From Xiheicaenibacterium sp046351325 (lineage in GTDB: Bacteria > Myxococcota_A > Polyangia > Polyangiales > Polyangiaceae), in NCBI GenBank assembly GCA_046351325.1, contig JAXLYR010000014.1, positions 62,001 to 126,000 on the forward strand: a stretch of 64,000 nucleotides of DNA, written 5' to 3'. The position numbers were made by a program, and so were the translations under genes. The notes under the pieces were generated by a model. That model saw nothing but the letters and a program-made list of their open reading frames with translations, was not told where the DNA came from and did not search any database. Shown here in pieces: positions 17,601-24,376 of this stretch (positions within the stretch are counted from its first letter, which is position 1; each line of letters starts with the position of its first letter).

Positions 17601-18298
17601 ACGAGACCACGGGGCTCTCGTATTACGGGTATCGCTACTACGACGAGGCGAGCCTGACGTGGACCCAAGCGGATCCGAAGTTCCGGTGGAGCGTGGATCT
17701 TGCGTGGAGGCGTCCGCGAGCTGCGCAAGTCTATGCGTTCGCCGAGGGAAACCCCGTATCGCTAGTCGATCCCGATGGTCGTCAGCCCAACCGGACCTTC
17801 TGGCAGAAGGTGTGGGACAAGGCAATCTCAATAGCAATTAAGACCAAGATCGTGCTGAATGACGGGAGTGTCGATAGCTCGCGCAACGCGAATCCAGGCG
17901 AACCCGAGCCGGCCGAGGTTGCAAAAGAGGACGCCGAGGACGTGCAGGGTGCAAAGGAGAAAGAGGAACGGACCAAGCCGAGCGAGTTTAGTGGGCCGAG
18001 ACTTCTCCAGTTGCCCCCAGTGGGGGGTGGTCAACCCGCCTTGCCGAGCGCTGCGCCGTGCCCCAATGCGTGTCATACCCCCACGGGCCGATTGCCCAGC
18101 GCCGGAATTGGTGGACCTGTCTCAACGAAGCCGATGTCTGACAAGCAGAAGGCAGCGATTGTGATGGCAACAGTTGTGGTGGCCGTTCCCGTAGCTGGCG
18201 AAGCTGGGGCCGGTTTGGTGCCTGAGACGGTGGCTGAGGCAGCCCCATTGGTCATCAAGTCGAGTCCCGTGTTCTGGTTTTGGCAGTTCGCTCATTAG
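11660..18298 (+). CDS. SpvB/FG-GAP/RHS-repeat protein, polymorphic-toxin-like
   Basis: A 2212-residue exported protein. A signal peptide (SLTLIAALTTTSLFGELIARA) leads to an SpvB/TcB-like N-terminal region (about 45-340), an FG-GAP/VCBS calcium-binding-type series with DGDG repeats at about 398, 497, 593, 697, 784 and 873, a TcB-type middle, then RHS repeats (about 1300-1950). The RHS core motif GLSYYGYRYYDEA is near residue 1985 and ends at NPVSLVDPDGR (residue 2037), where RHS proteins switch to a variable tip. The tip (residues 2038-2212) has an unrelated hydrophobic helix (AAIVMATVVVAVPVAGEAG) and no named toxin fold. By analogy with Tc and RHS toxins the shell would enclose and deliver the tip. 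Toxicity is inferred; the tip and an immunity gene are unidentified. Confidence 0.9.
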   Translation: MRTKRSLTLIAALTTTSLFGELIARAYPSDVFTTPSAVPTPQAGKETNPSFASDRVDESGAATISIPIPTAPNRNGHVPNLALGYSSKNAARGGLAMGWTLDLPSIEVDTARGAMQEIRYRASGGGRLIQVDEPVEAGWTAWRGEEDGSFTRFERKDGELASQWRARQTDGTVLYFGETDESKDLNNEVSAWEGREGRWFVTRSVDKYGNEIRYNYEKVMGYAPEGQLVPVDIAISSIEYGANAAAGLTHHTVIRFDYAAPDHCDVGNVPVGALMDYRTGLLMYKGAARLTSVHLETRGASGMTERRRLDLSYDTNELQCHVGSAHAPLRILTGVTETGFAADGTATVMPTRTFQYNRLERMFDATRNGVSAGPSGEIGEPTPGGPKNRDATHQLTIDLDGDGRLDRVSTGALGAGGHCTAVWERGVAGGFEPAAEVGDDQTFLTLPWRTGSAPTGRELCSLSHQLTSFDNTPGSSTCSIEQAESNSPDAQMKYNLRDWNHDGLPDLVMTAEGRGDVYRAELDSTLGPDPSCNPPVPGPGQCVRVEEAACGGFVTRVRFNQGDGTFSAPESFVLPRPLDPEQGANGATWDSYVDFDGDGWEDVVSYVRNVSARYNAYNVRLNQRDGTFSAPITVQLPDIDGYEWDTTGENEVYRMLALAPSVGRNIVGWESVPLPGDQDSELAETGSTNRTAGELRDVNGDGLVDYVFSHGTGARVLYNRGGDFSMYLGVANQDRGHLLLGPNEPEMLEESMKINEVDKQESQYNVGIPVQGDRWFSRSTLRAIDFDDDGLVDLVKLPEPQQVRSVESGLWFQYQPEIGENEHAELFLNLGDRFVSVGNSVPLERAKQALSHRIVNGTGFQLQQWRTESDFVDADGDGLPEAIDGSAIGHARYDSDDQPLRTLKSASDGRGGHTDYHYRAVVGEGAPHVVWVVDQVTTRADVGAEGADPAMVTSYDYEGAVYNADPEGDYGFRGFTRTTVSLPSGAYQVVTKDYAQSYHGLVTREEIFAADGNLASYTSRSFETRTLFANDAFPGEVTTYHPTLEQTRTCRAGQGYMQCLGSGDRRVTERSFVALAPLNGGVPARQVQQWERTGAVPGAVTGNKLSWNVPQYTSSATTYLDHPAGEVKFVYDAPNLTRQVSAIWHYYDTSKRCEFWTTRNIDSSGNYAVSTHICDLATGNVFWEVSPRHFSANSPGRVIQYDADQRFVAQVTNELGHTTVKTWDPATGKQLSERGPNTKAAQGILTRDGWEVDVDGFGRELRRRVYLDDAVSGYRAEEISRASYFDQASQPSRVVIEKKIDLGGSRWAKTEAISDALGRPIIERTYENGSVRAETRRFYDAAGQQSRVKVPRPGAYNLEFVEWQYAYDSLGRMLEAREPSHPGCDGALGTAGACGKRWTYSGRTTTELDAVGTAGGKIGKSRSTLDAFGRLVKVEELLDDGSWATTNYELDGNDNVARVVSADGVVTVMEHDQLSRRTAVTRGANTWRFGYDANGNLTSVTSPLPAGAQQADYTTTLAYDPLNRETLRLPAKRDWTKAELDDRGSGAVTTTYDVGANGIGRVASVEADWGNPDRYRVDYTYEARGLVSSETHRFSVLGGTYADTRTLTRTYTAQGLSSSSTEADGDLPSTSTKLVTTYDTRGLPAVLYWWGYGWTQQVRRLADGRVFHRYWSHPGVLEAEGNTAFDDVGRVVWLNVKSKLPGETTATQRVAQGYHFDGAGDVYQLDTIYAPTGGVGQDAYAQYAYDTMHRLVAATGDRGYKGTFAYSPGGRIIAANVSADASAVRVQDRDVTYVYGSDVPGSTSDPDAPLRLVENGGGADFMSIDYDRAGNATSRALRAGTYNHVYDGLDRQREVTNPDGSKELDFYGADGMRALVVTVDPNDDVQRVQWNLGGTEIWYDGDGHVEKTVATSAIDGAVVRVVDRDHRELVFQDPRSHVIATIGENGELLSSFSYGPYGELLREHGSEPEEHLRRFNGKQWDETTGLSYYGYRYYDEASLTWTQADPKFRWSVDLAWRRPRAAQVYAFAEGNPVSLVDPDGRQPNRTFWQKVWDKAISIAIKTKIVLNDGSVDSSRNANPGEPEPAEVAKEDAEDVQGAKEKEERTKPSEFSGPRLLQLPPVGGGQPALPSAAPCPNACHTPTGRLPSAGIGGPVSTKPMSDKQKAAIVMATVVVAVPVAGEAGAGLVPETVAEAAPLVIKSSPVFWFWQFAH

Positions 18299-18324
18299 TT
18301 AAGCTGACCGACGTACCTTGGTCT

Positions 18325-18609
18325 CTATCGAGCGCTGGTTGCGGTCGAAGGGGCTGGACCACCCATCCCGCTGCACTCCTCGCCCTTCTGGCGCGCGGAG
18401 GTGGTGGGGGGCGCGGTCGCTGCCGAACGGGCTCCTGATTCGCCGGCGAAGTTGCACTCCTCGCCCTTGGGATGAGTGGAGCCCGAGGCTGCTGGGGCGC
18501 TCGACGTCGCGCTCGAGTCGGCTCTCGCAGGCGACGCTCGATCGCAGGCCGTCGTGGCGATTCCACAGATCGTCAGGCACGCGGAGAGGGCGAGGCGGCT
18601 CGGGCTCAC
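18325..18609 (-). CDS. Tiny lipoprotein convergent with the RHS gene
   Basis: A 94-residue predicted lipoprotein read from GTG at 18609: SRLALSACLTICGIATTAC gives a signal and lipobox. A low-complexity Ala/Ser/Pro linker follows, with two near-identical KGEECxxxG motifs (PKGEECNFAG and QKGEECSGMG) that suggest a short internal duplication. It faces the end of the RHS gene with 26 bases between the two stops. Orientation and position do not fit an immunity gene. The alternative frame from 18625 also stays open but lacks a signal, so this frame was preferred. Small size makes it uncertain. Confidence 0.5.
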   Translation of the reverse strand: MSPSRLALSACLTICGIATTACDRASPARADSSATSSAPAASGSTHPKGEECNFAGESGARSAATAPPTTSARQKGEECSGMGGPAPSTATSAR

Positions 18610-18664
18610 AGAGTCGTTCTATCACAGAGCTGGCAGGTCGCAGTGAAGTGGGGCCCGAGCGTTT

Positions 18665-19132
18665 GTGCGTGTCATGCTAGGGGGTATGCGGCATTTGGCC
18701 TCGAGAAGGAGTGTCTGGCTGGTGGCGGGAGCAATCGTGGTGTTGGGCTGCCAAGCGGAGCCGGTTGCGCACCAAGACAAGTCCGCGTCTCAGGAGGTCA
18801 CGAAGCCGGCTCCGTCTTCCCAACCCGTGTCTCCTCAAGCGATGAGCGCGTTTCGTCAATGCTTGGCGGCGAAAGACAGCTCGGCCTGCGAAGCGGCTCA
18901 CGGGCGCTGGCTCAGCAATGCGTTCAAGGAAATGATGTGCTTTTGCGCTGCGCCTGATGCTGGTCGCCCCTGCTCGGTAGCGTCGGACTGCGTCGTGGCT
19001 TGCATCTCCGAGGGGGACTGGCAAAAGTGCCCGAACTCGAACGCGGGCGTGTGCGCGGCCGAATCTCCATATCACGCTTGCTCATGTCGGTTGGGGGCCG
19101 ACGGAAGGCCGCAGGGTGTCTGCTCCGATTAG
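18665..19132 (+). CDS. Cysteine-rich lipoprotein
   Basis: A 155-residue protein. Met at position 8 (18686) starts MRHLASRRSVWLVAGAIVVL followed by GC, a lipobox, so it is a better start than the GTG at 18665. The linker is Ser/Pro-rich. The mature domain is rich in cysteines (QCLAAKDSSACEAA, MMCFCAAPDAGRPC, SVASDCVVACISEG, KCPNS, CAAE, ACSCRL, VCSD), so a disulfide-stabilised extracellular fold is likely. The family is not recognised, though similar Cys-rich lipoproteins occur repeatedly in this window. It converges with the next gene, with only 5 bases between stops. Confidence 0.65.
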   Translation: MRVMLGGMRHLASRRSVWLVAGAIVVLGCQAEPVAHQDKSASQEVTKPAPSSQPVSPQAMSAFRQCLAAKDSSACEAAHGRWLSNAFKEMMCFCAAPDAGRPCSVASDCVVACISEGDWQKCPNSNAGVCAAESPYHACSCRLGADGRPQGVCSD

Positions 19133-19137
19133 CGCCG

Positions 19138-20127
19138 CTATGGCGTGCCGGCGCGCAGGGGCCCCCACGCCCAGTCGGCGAGCTGGATGAAGGTCGTCTT
19201 GTCCCGCATCCCGAGGGCTCCCATGATGTTCTCGTCTCGCCAATGGAAGAAGTCGCTGCAGGTCGGCGCTCCCGCGTCGGGCAGTGTCTTTTCGCCGATG
19301 AGCTTGCCGCTCTGTCGCTCGAACACGCGGCCGTGCACGTCCTGAATGGTGAAGGAGGCGCGCTCGACGCGCCCCTTCTTCTTGCGTTGGCAGTCGAGTT
19401 CGCGAGGGACGTCGTCGAACACGAGCACCCAGTCGAGCTCGGTCGCCGAGCGCGCACTACCCCGTACGCCGCTCGGAAACTCGACCCACATGGCGCGCGG
19501 CGCGCCCGTATAATCGGCCTCGCCGGTGAGGGTGAGGGGGCCCTTGCGGACCTCGCGCATCCAGTCCTCGAAGCCCAGCCGTACCGCGCGATCCGTGAGG
19601 GAGATCACGCCGCGCGCGAGAGCTCCGTCGGGGAAATGCAGCTCGAGCGTCAAGCTCACGCCAGGCTCATCCGAGCTCGACAGGAGCGTCGTGATGTCGT
19701 CTGGCAGGATGAGGTCAGCGATTGGGCGCGTCGCAAACGTCTTGTCGAGCGGCGGGAGAGGGAGCTCCCAACGTCCATCGGTCGCCTTTTCACCGCGATC
19801 GCTCAGGCCCTCGAGTGGCCCACTCTCCCAACGCACTTGGGTCATCGGGTCGATCTGCTGAAAGCGTACGCGACCACGATAGTCGACCTCACCGCGACAG
19901 CGGTCCTCCGGACAGCGTAGCTTCGACCCCTCGATCTTGATGGGCATCGCGGCCGGGCCCGGCGGGGCCGACGCTGTCGCCACGGGGCTGACCGAGGCAC
20001 TGACCGTCGGCGCCGACGCGGCCGCGGTCTCGACTGTCGGCTTGGCCTGCGGAGGGTTCGACGTCGGAGCCTCCCCCGCGCAGGCCGTGAGCGAGATCAC
20101 CAGGGAAATAGGGGCGGCGGCGCGCAT
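19138..20127 (-). CDS. Lipoprotein with Ala/Pro-rich linker
   Basis: Read from the Met at 20127 the protein has 329 residues: MRAAAPISLVISLTAC signal and lipobox, then a long Ala/Ser/Thr/Pro linker (about residues 20-65), then a folded domain of mixed character beginning KIEGSKLRCPEDRCRGEVDYRG. Cysteines in this first segment (C-P-E-D-R-C) could chelate metal or form a disulfide. The C-terminal half is beta-rich (DYTGAPRAMWVEFPSG, WVLVFDDVPREL). No family is recognised. It is divergent from the gene at 20224, with about 96 bases between start codons. Confidence 0.7.
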   Translation of the reverse strand: MRAAAPISLVISLTACAGEAPTSNPPQAKPTVETAAASAPTVSASVSPVATASAPPGPAAMPIKIEGSKLRCPEDRCRGEVDYRGRVRFQQIDPMTQVRWESGPLEGLSDRGEKATDGRWELPLPPLDKTFATRPIADLILPDDITTLLSSSDEPGVSLTLELHFPDGALARGVISLTDRAVRLGFEDWMREVRKGPLTLTGEADYTGAPRAMWVEFPSGVRGSARSATELDWVLVFDDVPRELDCQRKKKGRVERASFTIQDVHGRVFERQSGKLIGEKTLPDAGAPTCSDFFHWRDENIMGALGMRDKTTFIQLADWAWGPLRAGTP

Positions 20128-20223
20128 GGGGCGCAGGTTAGCAAGTGGAGCCGCCGCGTCCATTCGACCGGATGACCGAGGACATCCTGGAGCGCGACCG
20201 GTGGTTCCACTTAGGATCGCCCC

Positions 20224-21432
20224 ATGAGACGCGCCGCTGCAGTATTGTCGTTAGCCCTCGCCGTGGCCTGCTCCGATGACTCGACGGGCGGCAATGGGGG
20301 CGTCGGTGGTTTGGGCGTGGCGGGTGCCGGGGTGGGGGCCAGCGCGAGCGGCGGGACTGGCAGCGGCGGCATGGGTCATGGCGGGTCGGGTTCGGTCCCT
20401 GACATCTGTAAAGACATCGGGACCAACATGACCATTGGGGCGGCGATCTTCGGTGACGCCGGGACCCAGTGGTTTCAAGCGCCGGGCGTCGATTGGACTT
20501 ATGGCTATATGTACGCCGCGGGCGACCCTCACCAGGATCTCGCGGGTTTCACCTGGCTCGTGAACTTCCGCCTCGACACCGCGGCGCAGGCCGGGGCCGC
20601 GCTCCCGACGGTGACGTTCTATCGAATGCTGGGCGTCGGCTCGGAGCACGGCCACACTGGGAGCGAGGCGCAGATCGTACAGGCCATGCTCGGCGACTCC
20701 GCCGCGGTGTTCGACTACCTCGACGACTTGGTCGCGTTGCTCCAAATCCTGGGCGCGCGCGGCACCCCGACGCTGCTCCACGTCGAGCCCGACTCGTGGG
20801 GCTTCATGATGTGGGCCTTCGACGGCGTGGACCCAGTCGCAGGCAACGGCGACGCCGCCTCCATTCCTGTAAGCCTGTCGAACGCAAACCACCCCGCGCT
20901 CGCGGGCCAGTCTTTCGCCGACAACGCGGCAGGGCTCGGGCAGGCGATGCTCTATCTGCGCGACCAGCTCGCTCCGAATGTCCGCATGGGCTGGCACGCC
21001 TCGAACTTTCGCGTGGGCACCCGGCCGGACGTGGTCTCGAGCTTCTATTCCGCCTTGGGCCCGTGGGACGTCATGGTAACGGAGCCGCCCCATATGGTCG
21101 GGAGCGGCACGAATGCCTGGGATCCGTCGGCGCCCGACAACGCGAACAATCTGCAATGGCTCGCGACTGTAAGCCAGGGGGCAGGGCTGCCCATCCTTGT
21201 CTGGCAGACCTATGTCGACGACGCGGACGCTTATCTCGGCGGCTGGCCCGCGAACCAAGCCAATATGACGGCCCTCGCCGAGAGCGGTGTAGCGGGCGTC
21301 CTATGGGACCCCAATGGTAATGGAGGTGACTGCGCGTACGCGTGTCCGGCCGCGGGCACCCTACACGACTATCTCGTCGCCTACTCCGCGGCGCCGCTGC
21401 CGCTGCCGAGCGGTCAGCTCTGCGCACAATGA
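20224..21432 (+). CDS. Exported TIM-barrel glycoside-hydrolase-like lipoprotein
   Basis: A 402-residue lipoprotein (RRAAAVLSLALAVAC signal). A Gly/Ser-rich linker (about residues 18-55) precedes a globular domain with TIM-barrel-like strands: WTYGYMYAAG, TVTFYRMLGVGS, TPTLLHVEPDSWGFMMW (about 170-190), VRMGWHASNF and PWDVMVTEPPHMVG. The acidic residues in HVEPD and VTEPPH are candidate catalytic carboxylates, as in many glycosidases, but the family cannot be named from sequence alone. Extracellular, possibly acting on polysaccharide of the prey or matrix. A TAGGAT hexamer lies only 6 bases upstream of the ATG, so a leaderless transcript is possible. The following hairpin at 21433-21454 may end transcription. 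Confidence 0.65.
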   Translation: MRRAAAVLSLALAVACSDDSTGGNGGVGGLGVAGAGVGASASGGTGSGGMGHGGSGSVPDICKDIGTNMTIGAAIFGDAGTQWFQAPGVDWTYGYMYAAGDPHQDLAGFTWLVNFRLDTAAQAGAALPTVTFYRMLGVGSEHGHTGSEAQIVQAMLGDSAAVFDYLDDLVALLQILGARGTPTLLHVEPDSWGFMMWAFDGVDPVAGNGDAASIPVSLSNANHPALAGQSFADNAAGLGQAMLYLRDQLAPNVRMGWHASNFRVGTRPDVVSSFYSALGPWDVMVTEPPHMVGSGTNAWDPSAPDNANNLQWLATVSQGAGLPILVWQTYVDDADAYLGGWPANQANMTALAESGVAGVLWDPNGNGGDCAYACPAAGTLHDYLVAYSAAPLPLPSGQLCAQ

Positions 21433-21454
21433 ACCGCTGTCAGCTGTAAGCGGT
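21433..21454. terminator. Hairpin between convergent genes
   Basis: ACCGCT at 21433-21438 pairs with AGCGGT at 21449-21454 around a 10-base loop, directly after the TGA at 21430-21432 and just before the stop of the leftward gene at 21463. A bidirectional terminator is plausible, though no T-tract follows. Confidence 0.4.
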
Positions 21455-21462
21455 CCAATCGA

Positions 21463-24330
21463 TCATAGTGCCTTGATCTTCGCCTCGAGCGAGAGCGTCT
21501 CTTGGTCCGTGGGCTCGAGCTCCTTCGCCTTGTTGATCGCAGCGACGGCGCGCGCCTTGTCCTTCTTGCCAGCGTAGGCCGCCGCCAGAGCGCGATAAGC
21601 ACGCGCGGGGCGGGCGAGGGCCGGCGTGCCGAGGAGCGAGCTCTCGAACTCGAAGATCGCGGGGTCGACGTTACCTATATGTGCGTAAGCTGACGCGAGC
21701 TGGTAATGGACAATCGCGTCGACGGGCGCGACAGTGATAGCCCACTCCCCGAGCTCCTTCACCTTGGCCCAGTCGCCCATTTCGGCGTAGCGGTCGACGA
21801 GGTCGAGCAGCCACGCTGGGTCGAGCTCGTGTCGCACGGCGGCCTCGCGCTCGCGCAGCCCGTCGGCTGCACGACCTTCTTTTTCGTAAGTAGCCGCGGC
21901 CGCCATATAGGGCTCGCCGGACTCGGGCTCGACCTCCTTCGCCTGGTCGAAGAGGGCGCGCGCTGCCGCGAATTGCCCCGCGCCGCTGCGGAGCGCGCCG
22001 CGCATCATGCGCGCATCGTACCCGTCGCCGCCTGCGGCGACGAGCGCGTCGAGGCGCTGCTCCGCGTCGGGGGCACCGGCGTCGAGCGCTAGCCGGGCCT
22101 CGACGAGGAGCGCGAGCTTGTTCTTCGGTTCGAGCTTCAGCGCGGCCTGCGCGGCTGTCGCCGCGTCCGCTGCGACTCCGGCGCTGACTGCTGCGTAAGC
22201 GAGCTCCGCGAGTCGCTGTCCATTCGTAGGCTCCATCGCGGAGCGCTCCTGCGCGGTCGCCAGATCGGTGGGGCTCCCCGTGTGGAACGTGGTTGCGTAG
22301 GGCGCGAGCACGCGCCTCATCTCGGCGGCGAAGCGCGCCTCGATGTCGGTCATCGAGGCTCCCGTCGCGGAGCTCCAAATGTCGGCGTCGACAGCGATCG
22401 GCTTGAAGTCCGCGGTGAAGGCGGGCTTCTCCGCGTAGAGCTGGACTGCACGGCGAACTGCAGGAAAGCCCCACTCCAGAGAGGCGAAGCGAATGAAGTG
22501 GAACGCGAGCTGATAGGCGGCCAGCCGCTCACGAAGGACACTGGACGCGAACAGCTCCGTCAGCTGAAGGAGGGATGGCAGGCTCCCGCGGGATTGGACG
22601 AGGACTTGAATGTCAGCGTCGCCGCGAAGCGCGGCCTCTGGGAATTTCGTGGCGGCGTCGAGCTCGGCGAGACCCTCGGCGACCCATCGGGGCACGCGAC
22701 GCCTGGAGAGCTGCAACGTGAAGACGTGGTCGAGCTCGTGCCAGAGCGCGGACGAGAAGCTCGCGCGTAGGCCGTCGTACGCGGAGGGGGAAATGGCGGT
22801 TATGAGCTGACCATTCGTCGTCCCATAGACGGAGCTCTTCGCGTCTGGGTCACGGAAGAAGCCGTTGGCCCGGTCGAAGGACGCTCGATCGGCGAAGATC
22901 TCCACGGTGACTGGCGTCGGCGCGAAGCCATATTTGACCTTCATGTCAGTAAGCCCAGCCTCCAGCAGCTGCGGGACGTAGCGCTCGAGCATCGGCATCT
23001 CGGTGTGATGGGCGCGGAGCTTCAGGGCGTCCGAGATGGGGCGCGCCACGTAGTCGCGAGGGAGGGCGTCGAGCAGCTGTAGCTCTTCGAATAGCAGCGC
23101 GTTGTAGGGGTCCGCGCGGAAGGCTTTGTCGACGTACAAGCGAGCGTTCGTGTCATCCCCTAAGCGGATGTACGCGAGGCCGACGTCGGTGAGCAGCCCG
23201 CCGTCATTGGGCGCCGTCTTCAGCGCGTCGAGCCCGAGCGAGACGACGTCCGCGTCACGGTGGGCCGCGCTGGCGAAGTGCGCGACGACGTGGACGACGC
23301 GCGCGGGTCGAGGGTCCACAGCGAGCGCGGCGTTCTTTTCGGCCTCGAACGCCTGAAGGTCTCCACGGAGCCAGGCGAGCGCGGCGCGCATCGCGTGGCC
23401 GTCGACGAGGTTGGGGTTCGCGGTGAGCAGGGTGTCGAGCGCGCTCGCCGCAACATCGAACTGGCGATCTTCGATCGCGATCCGCGCCCGCGCGAGGAGC
23501 GCACCGGGGTGATTCGGGTTCACCGCGAGCGCTCTATCGACATATGCACTGGCTCGGCCAGCCTGCCCTGCCTCGAGCAGCGCGCGCCCGCAGCCGGCGA
23601 GCGCATCGGGCTGATTGGGATGTACGCTCAGGACCTCGCTGAAGGCCTCGAACGCGTCGCCGGCATTGTACTTCTCGAGGAGGAGATCGCCGAGGTCGAG
23701 CTTGGCATTGATTGCATCGGTCGAGCTCGAGTCGGCTTGCGCCGCTACCTCGAACGCATCGAGCGCCTCGTGGAAACGTCCGGCGCTGCGCTGCGCGGCA
23801 CCGACTGCGATCCCGACGTCGGCGCGTTGGTCGTCGAGGCGTCCGGCCTCGAGCTCGTCGAGCACCCATTTCCAATGGACGCGCGCGGCCTCCAGTTGGC
23901 CGAGGTCCTCGAGCAATCGCCCGAGCTCGACCCTGGCGTGGAGGTCGTTTGGGGTCTTGGCGAGGTGCTCTTCGAGGCGAGTCCGCGCTGCACTGTACCG
24001 ACCTGCCGCGCGGTCGATCTGCGCAGTGAGCAGAGCCGCGTCTGCGTCCCCGGCATCTCCGGCGAGCGCAGCGGCGGCGCCAGTGAGATCGCCTGTCTCG
24101 AGCAGCGCTGCGGCAAGGTGGAGGCGCGCGAGTGGAGCGTCCGCTCCACCGACTCGACGGAGCTCCGCGATGCCTTCTACGTAATTGCCAGCGCGGATGA
24201 GCCCGTCTGCGTGAGCGAGGTTGCCGTCGAGGACGGGAGCGGAAACGACCGGCTGCGACGCGGGCTGGGAGTCGCACCCTGCGCCCAGGATCGAGAGCGC
24301 GACCAGGACGGATCTCAGGACGAGGCGCAC
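21463..24330 (-). CDS. TPR lipoprotein with HEXXH metallopeptidase-like centre
   Basis: A 955-residue exported lipoprotein read from GTG at 24330 (RLVLRSVLVALSILGAGC signal). The N-terminal half (about 40-460) is a solenoid of TPR-like helix pairs (for example HARVELGRLLEDLGQLEAA and PDALAGCGRALLEAGQAGRA). The centre has HELDH (residues 531-535) in ALWHELDHVFTLQLSRRRVP, followed by RWVAEGLAE, the arrangement of peptidase-MA/gluzincin zinc proteases whose third ligand is the Glu of the EGLAE helix. The C-terminal third has more TPRs. A periplasmic protease or scaffold is inferred. The gene lies 46 bases downstream of the truncated VgrG stop, on the same strand. Confidence 0.8.
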   Translation of the reverse strand: MRLVLRSVLVALSILGAGCDSQPASQPVVSAPVLDGNLAHADGLIRAGNYVEGIAELRRVGGADAPLARLHLAAALLETGDLTGAAAALAGDAGDADAALLTAQIDRAAGRYSAARTRLEEHLAKTPNDLHARVELGRLLEDLGQLEAARVHWKWVLDELEAGRLDDQRADVGIAVGAAQRSAGRFHEALDAFEVAAQADSSSTDAINAKLDLGDLLLEKYNAGDAFEAFSEVLSVHPNQPDALAGCGRALLEAGQAGRASAYVDRALAVNPNHPGALLARARIAIEDRQFDVAASALDTLLTANPNLVDGHAMRAALAWLRGDLQAFEAEKNAALAVDPRPARVVHVVAHFASAAHRDADVVSLGLDALKTAPNDGGLLTDVGLAYIRLGDDTNARLYVDKAFRADPYNALLFEELQLLDALPRDYVARPISDALKLRAHHTEMPMLERYVPQLLEAGLTDMKVKYGFAPTPVTVEIFADRASFDRANGFFRDPDAKSSVYGTTNGQLITAISPSAYDGLRASFSSALWHELDHVFTLQLSRRRVPRWVAEGLAELDAATKFPEAALRGDADIQVLVQSRGSLPSLLQLTELFASSVLRERLAAYQLAFHFIRFASLEWGFPAVRRAVQLYAEKPAFTADFKPIAVDADIWSSATGASMTDIEARFAAEMRRVLAPYATTFHTGSPTDLATAQERSAMEPTNGQRLAELAYAAVSAGVAADAATAAQAALKLEPKNKLALLVEARLALDAGAPDAEQRLDALVAAGGDGYDARMMRGALRSGAGQFAAARALFDQAKEVEPESGEPYMAAAATYEKEGRAADGLREREAAVRHELDPAWLLDLVDRYAEMGDWAKVKELGEWAITVAPVDAIVHYQLASAYAHIGNVDPAIFEFESSLLGTPALARPARAYRALAAAYAGKKDKARAVAAINKAKELEPTDQETLSLEAKIKAL

Positions 24331-24376
24331 GCATCGAGCCTCGCAGATCCGTCCGGGGTGAGACAAGAGACACGGG

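Noticed and set aside
16244..17728. A 494-codon minus-strand frame within the RHS gene
   Set aside because: It lies antisense to canonical RHS repeats and has no homology-like motif.
11660..18298. A toxin-immunity pair for the RHS protein
   Set aside because: The only small gene nearby (18325-18609) is on the opposite strand and is a lipoprotein, so immunity is not supported.
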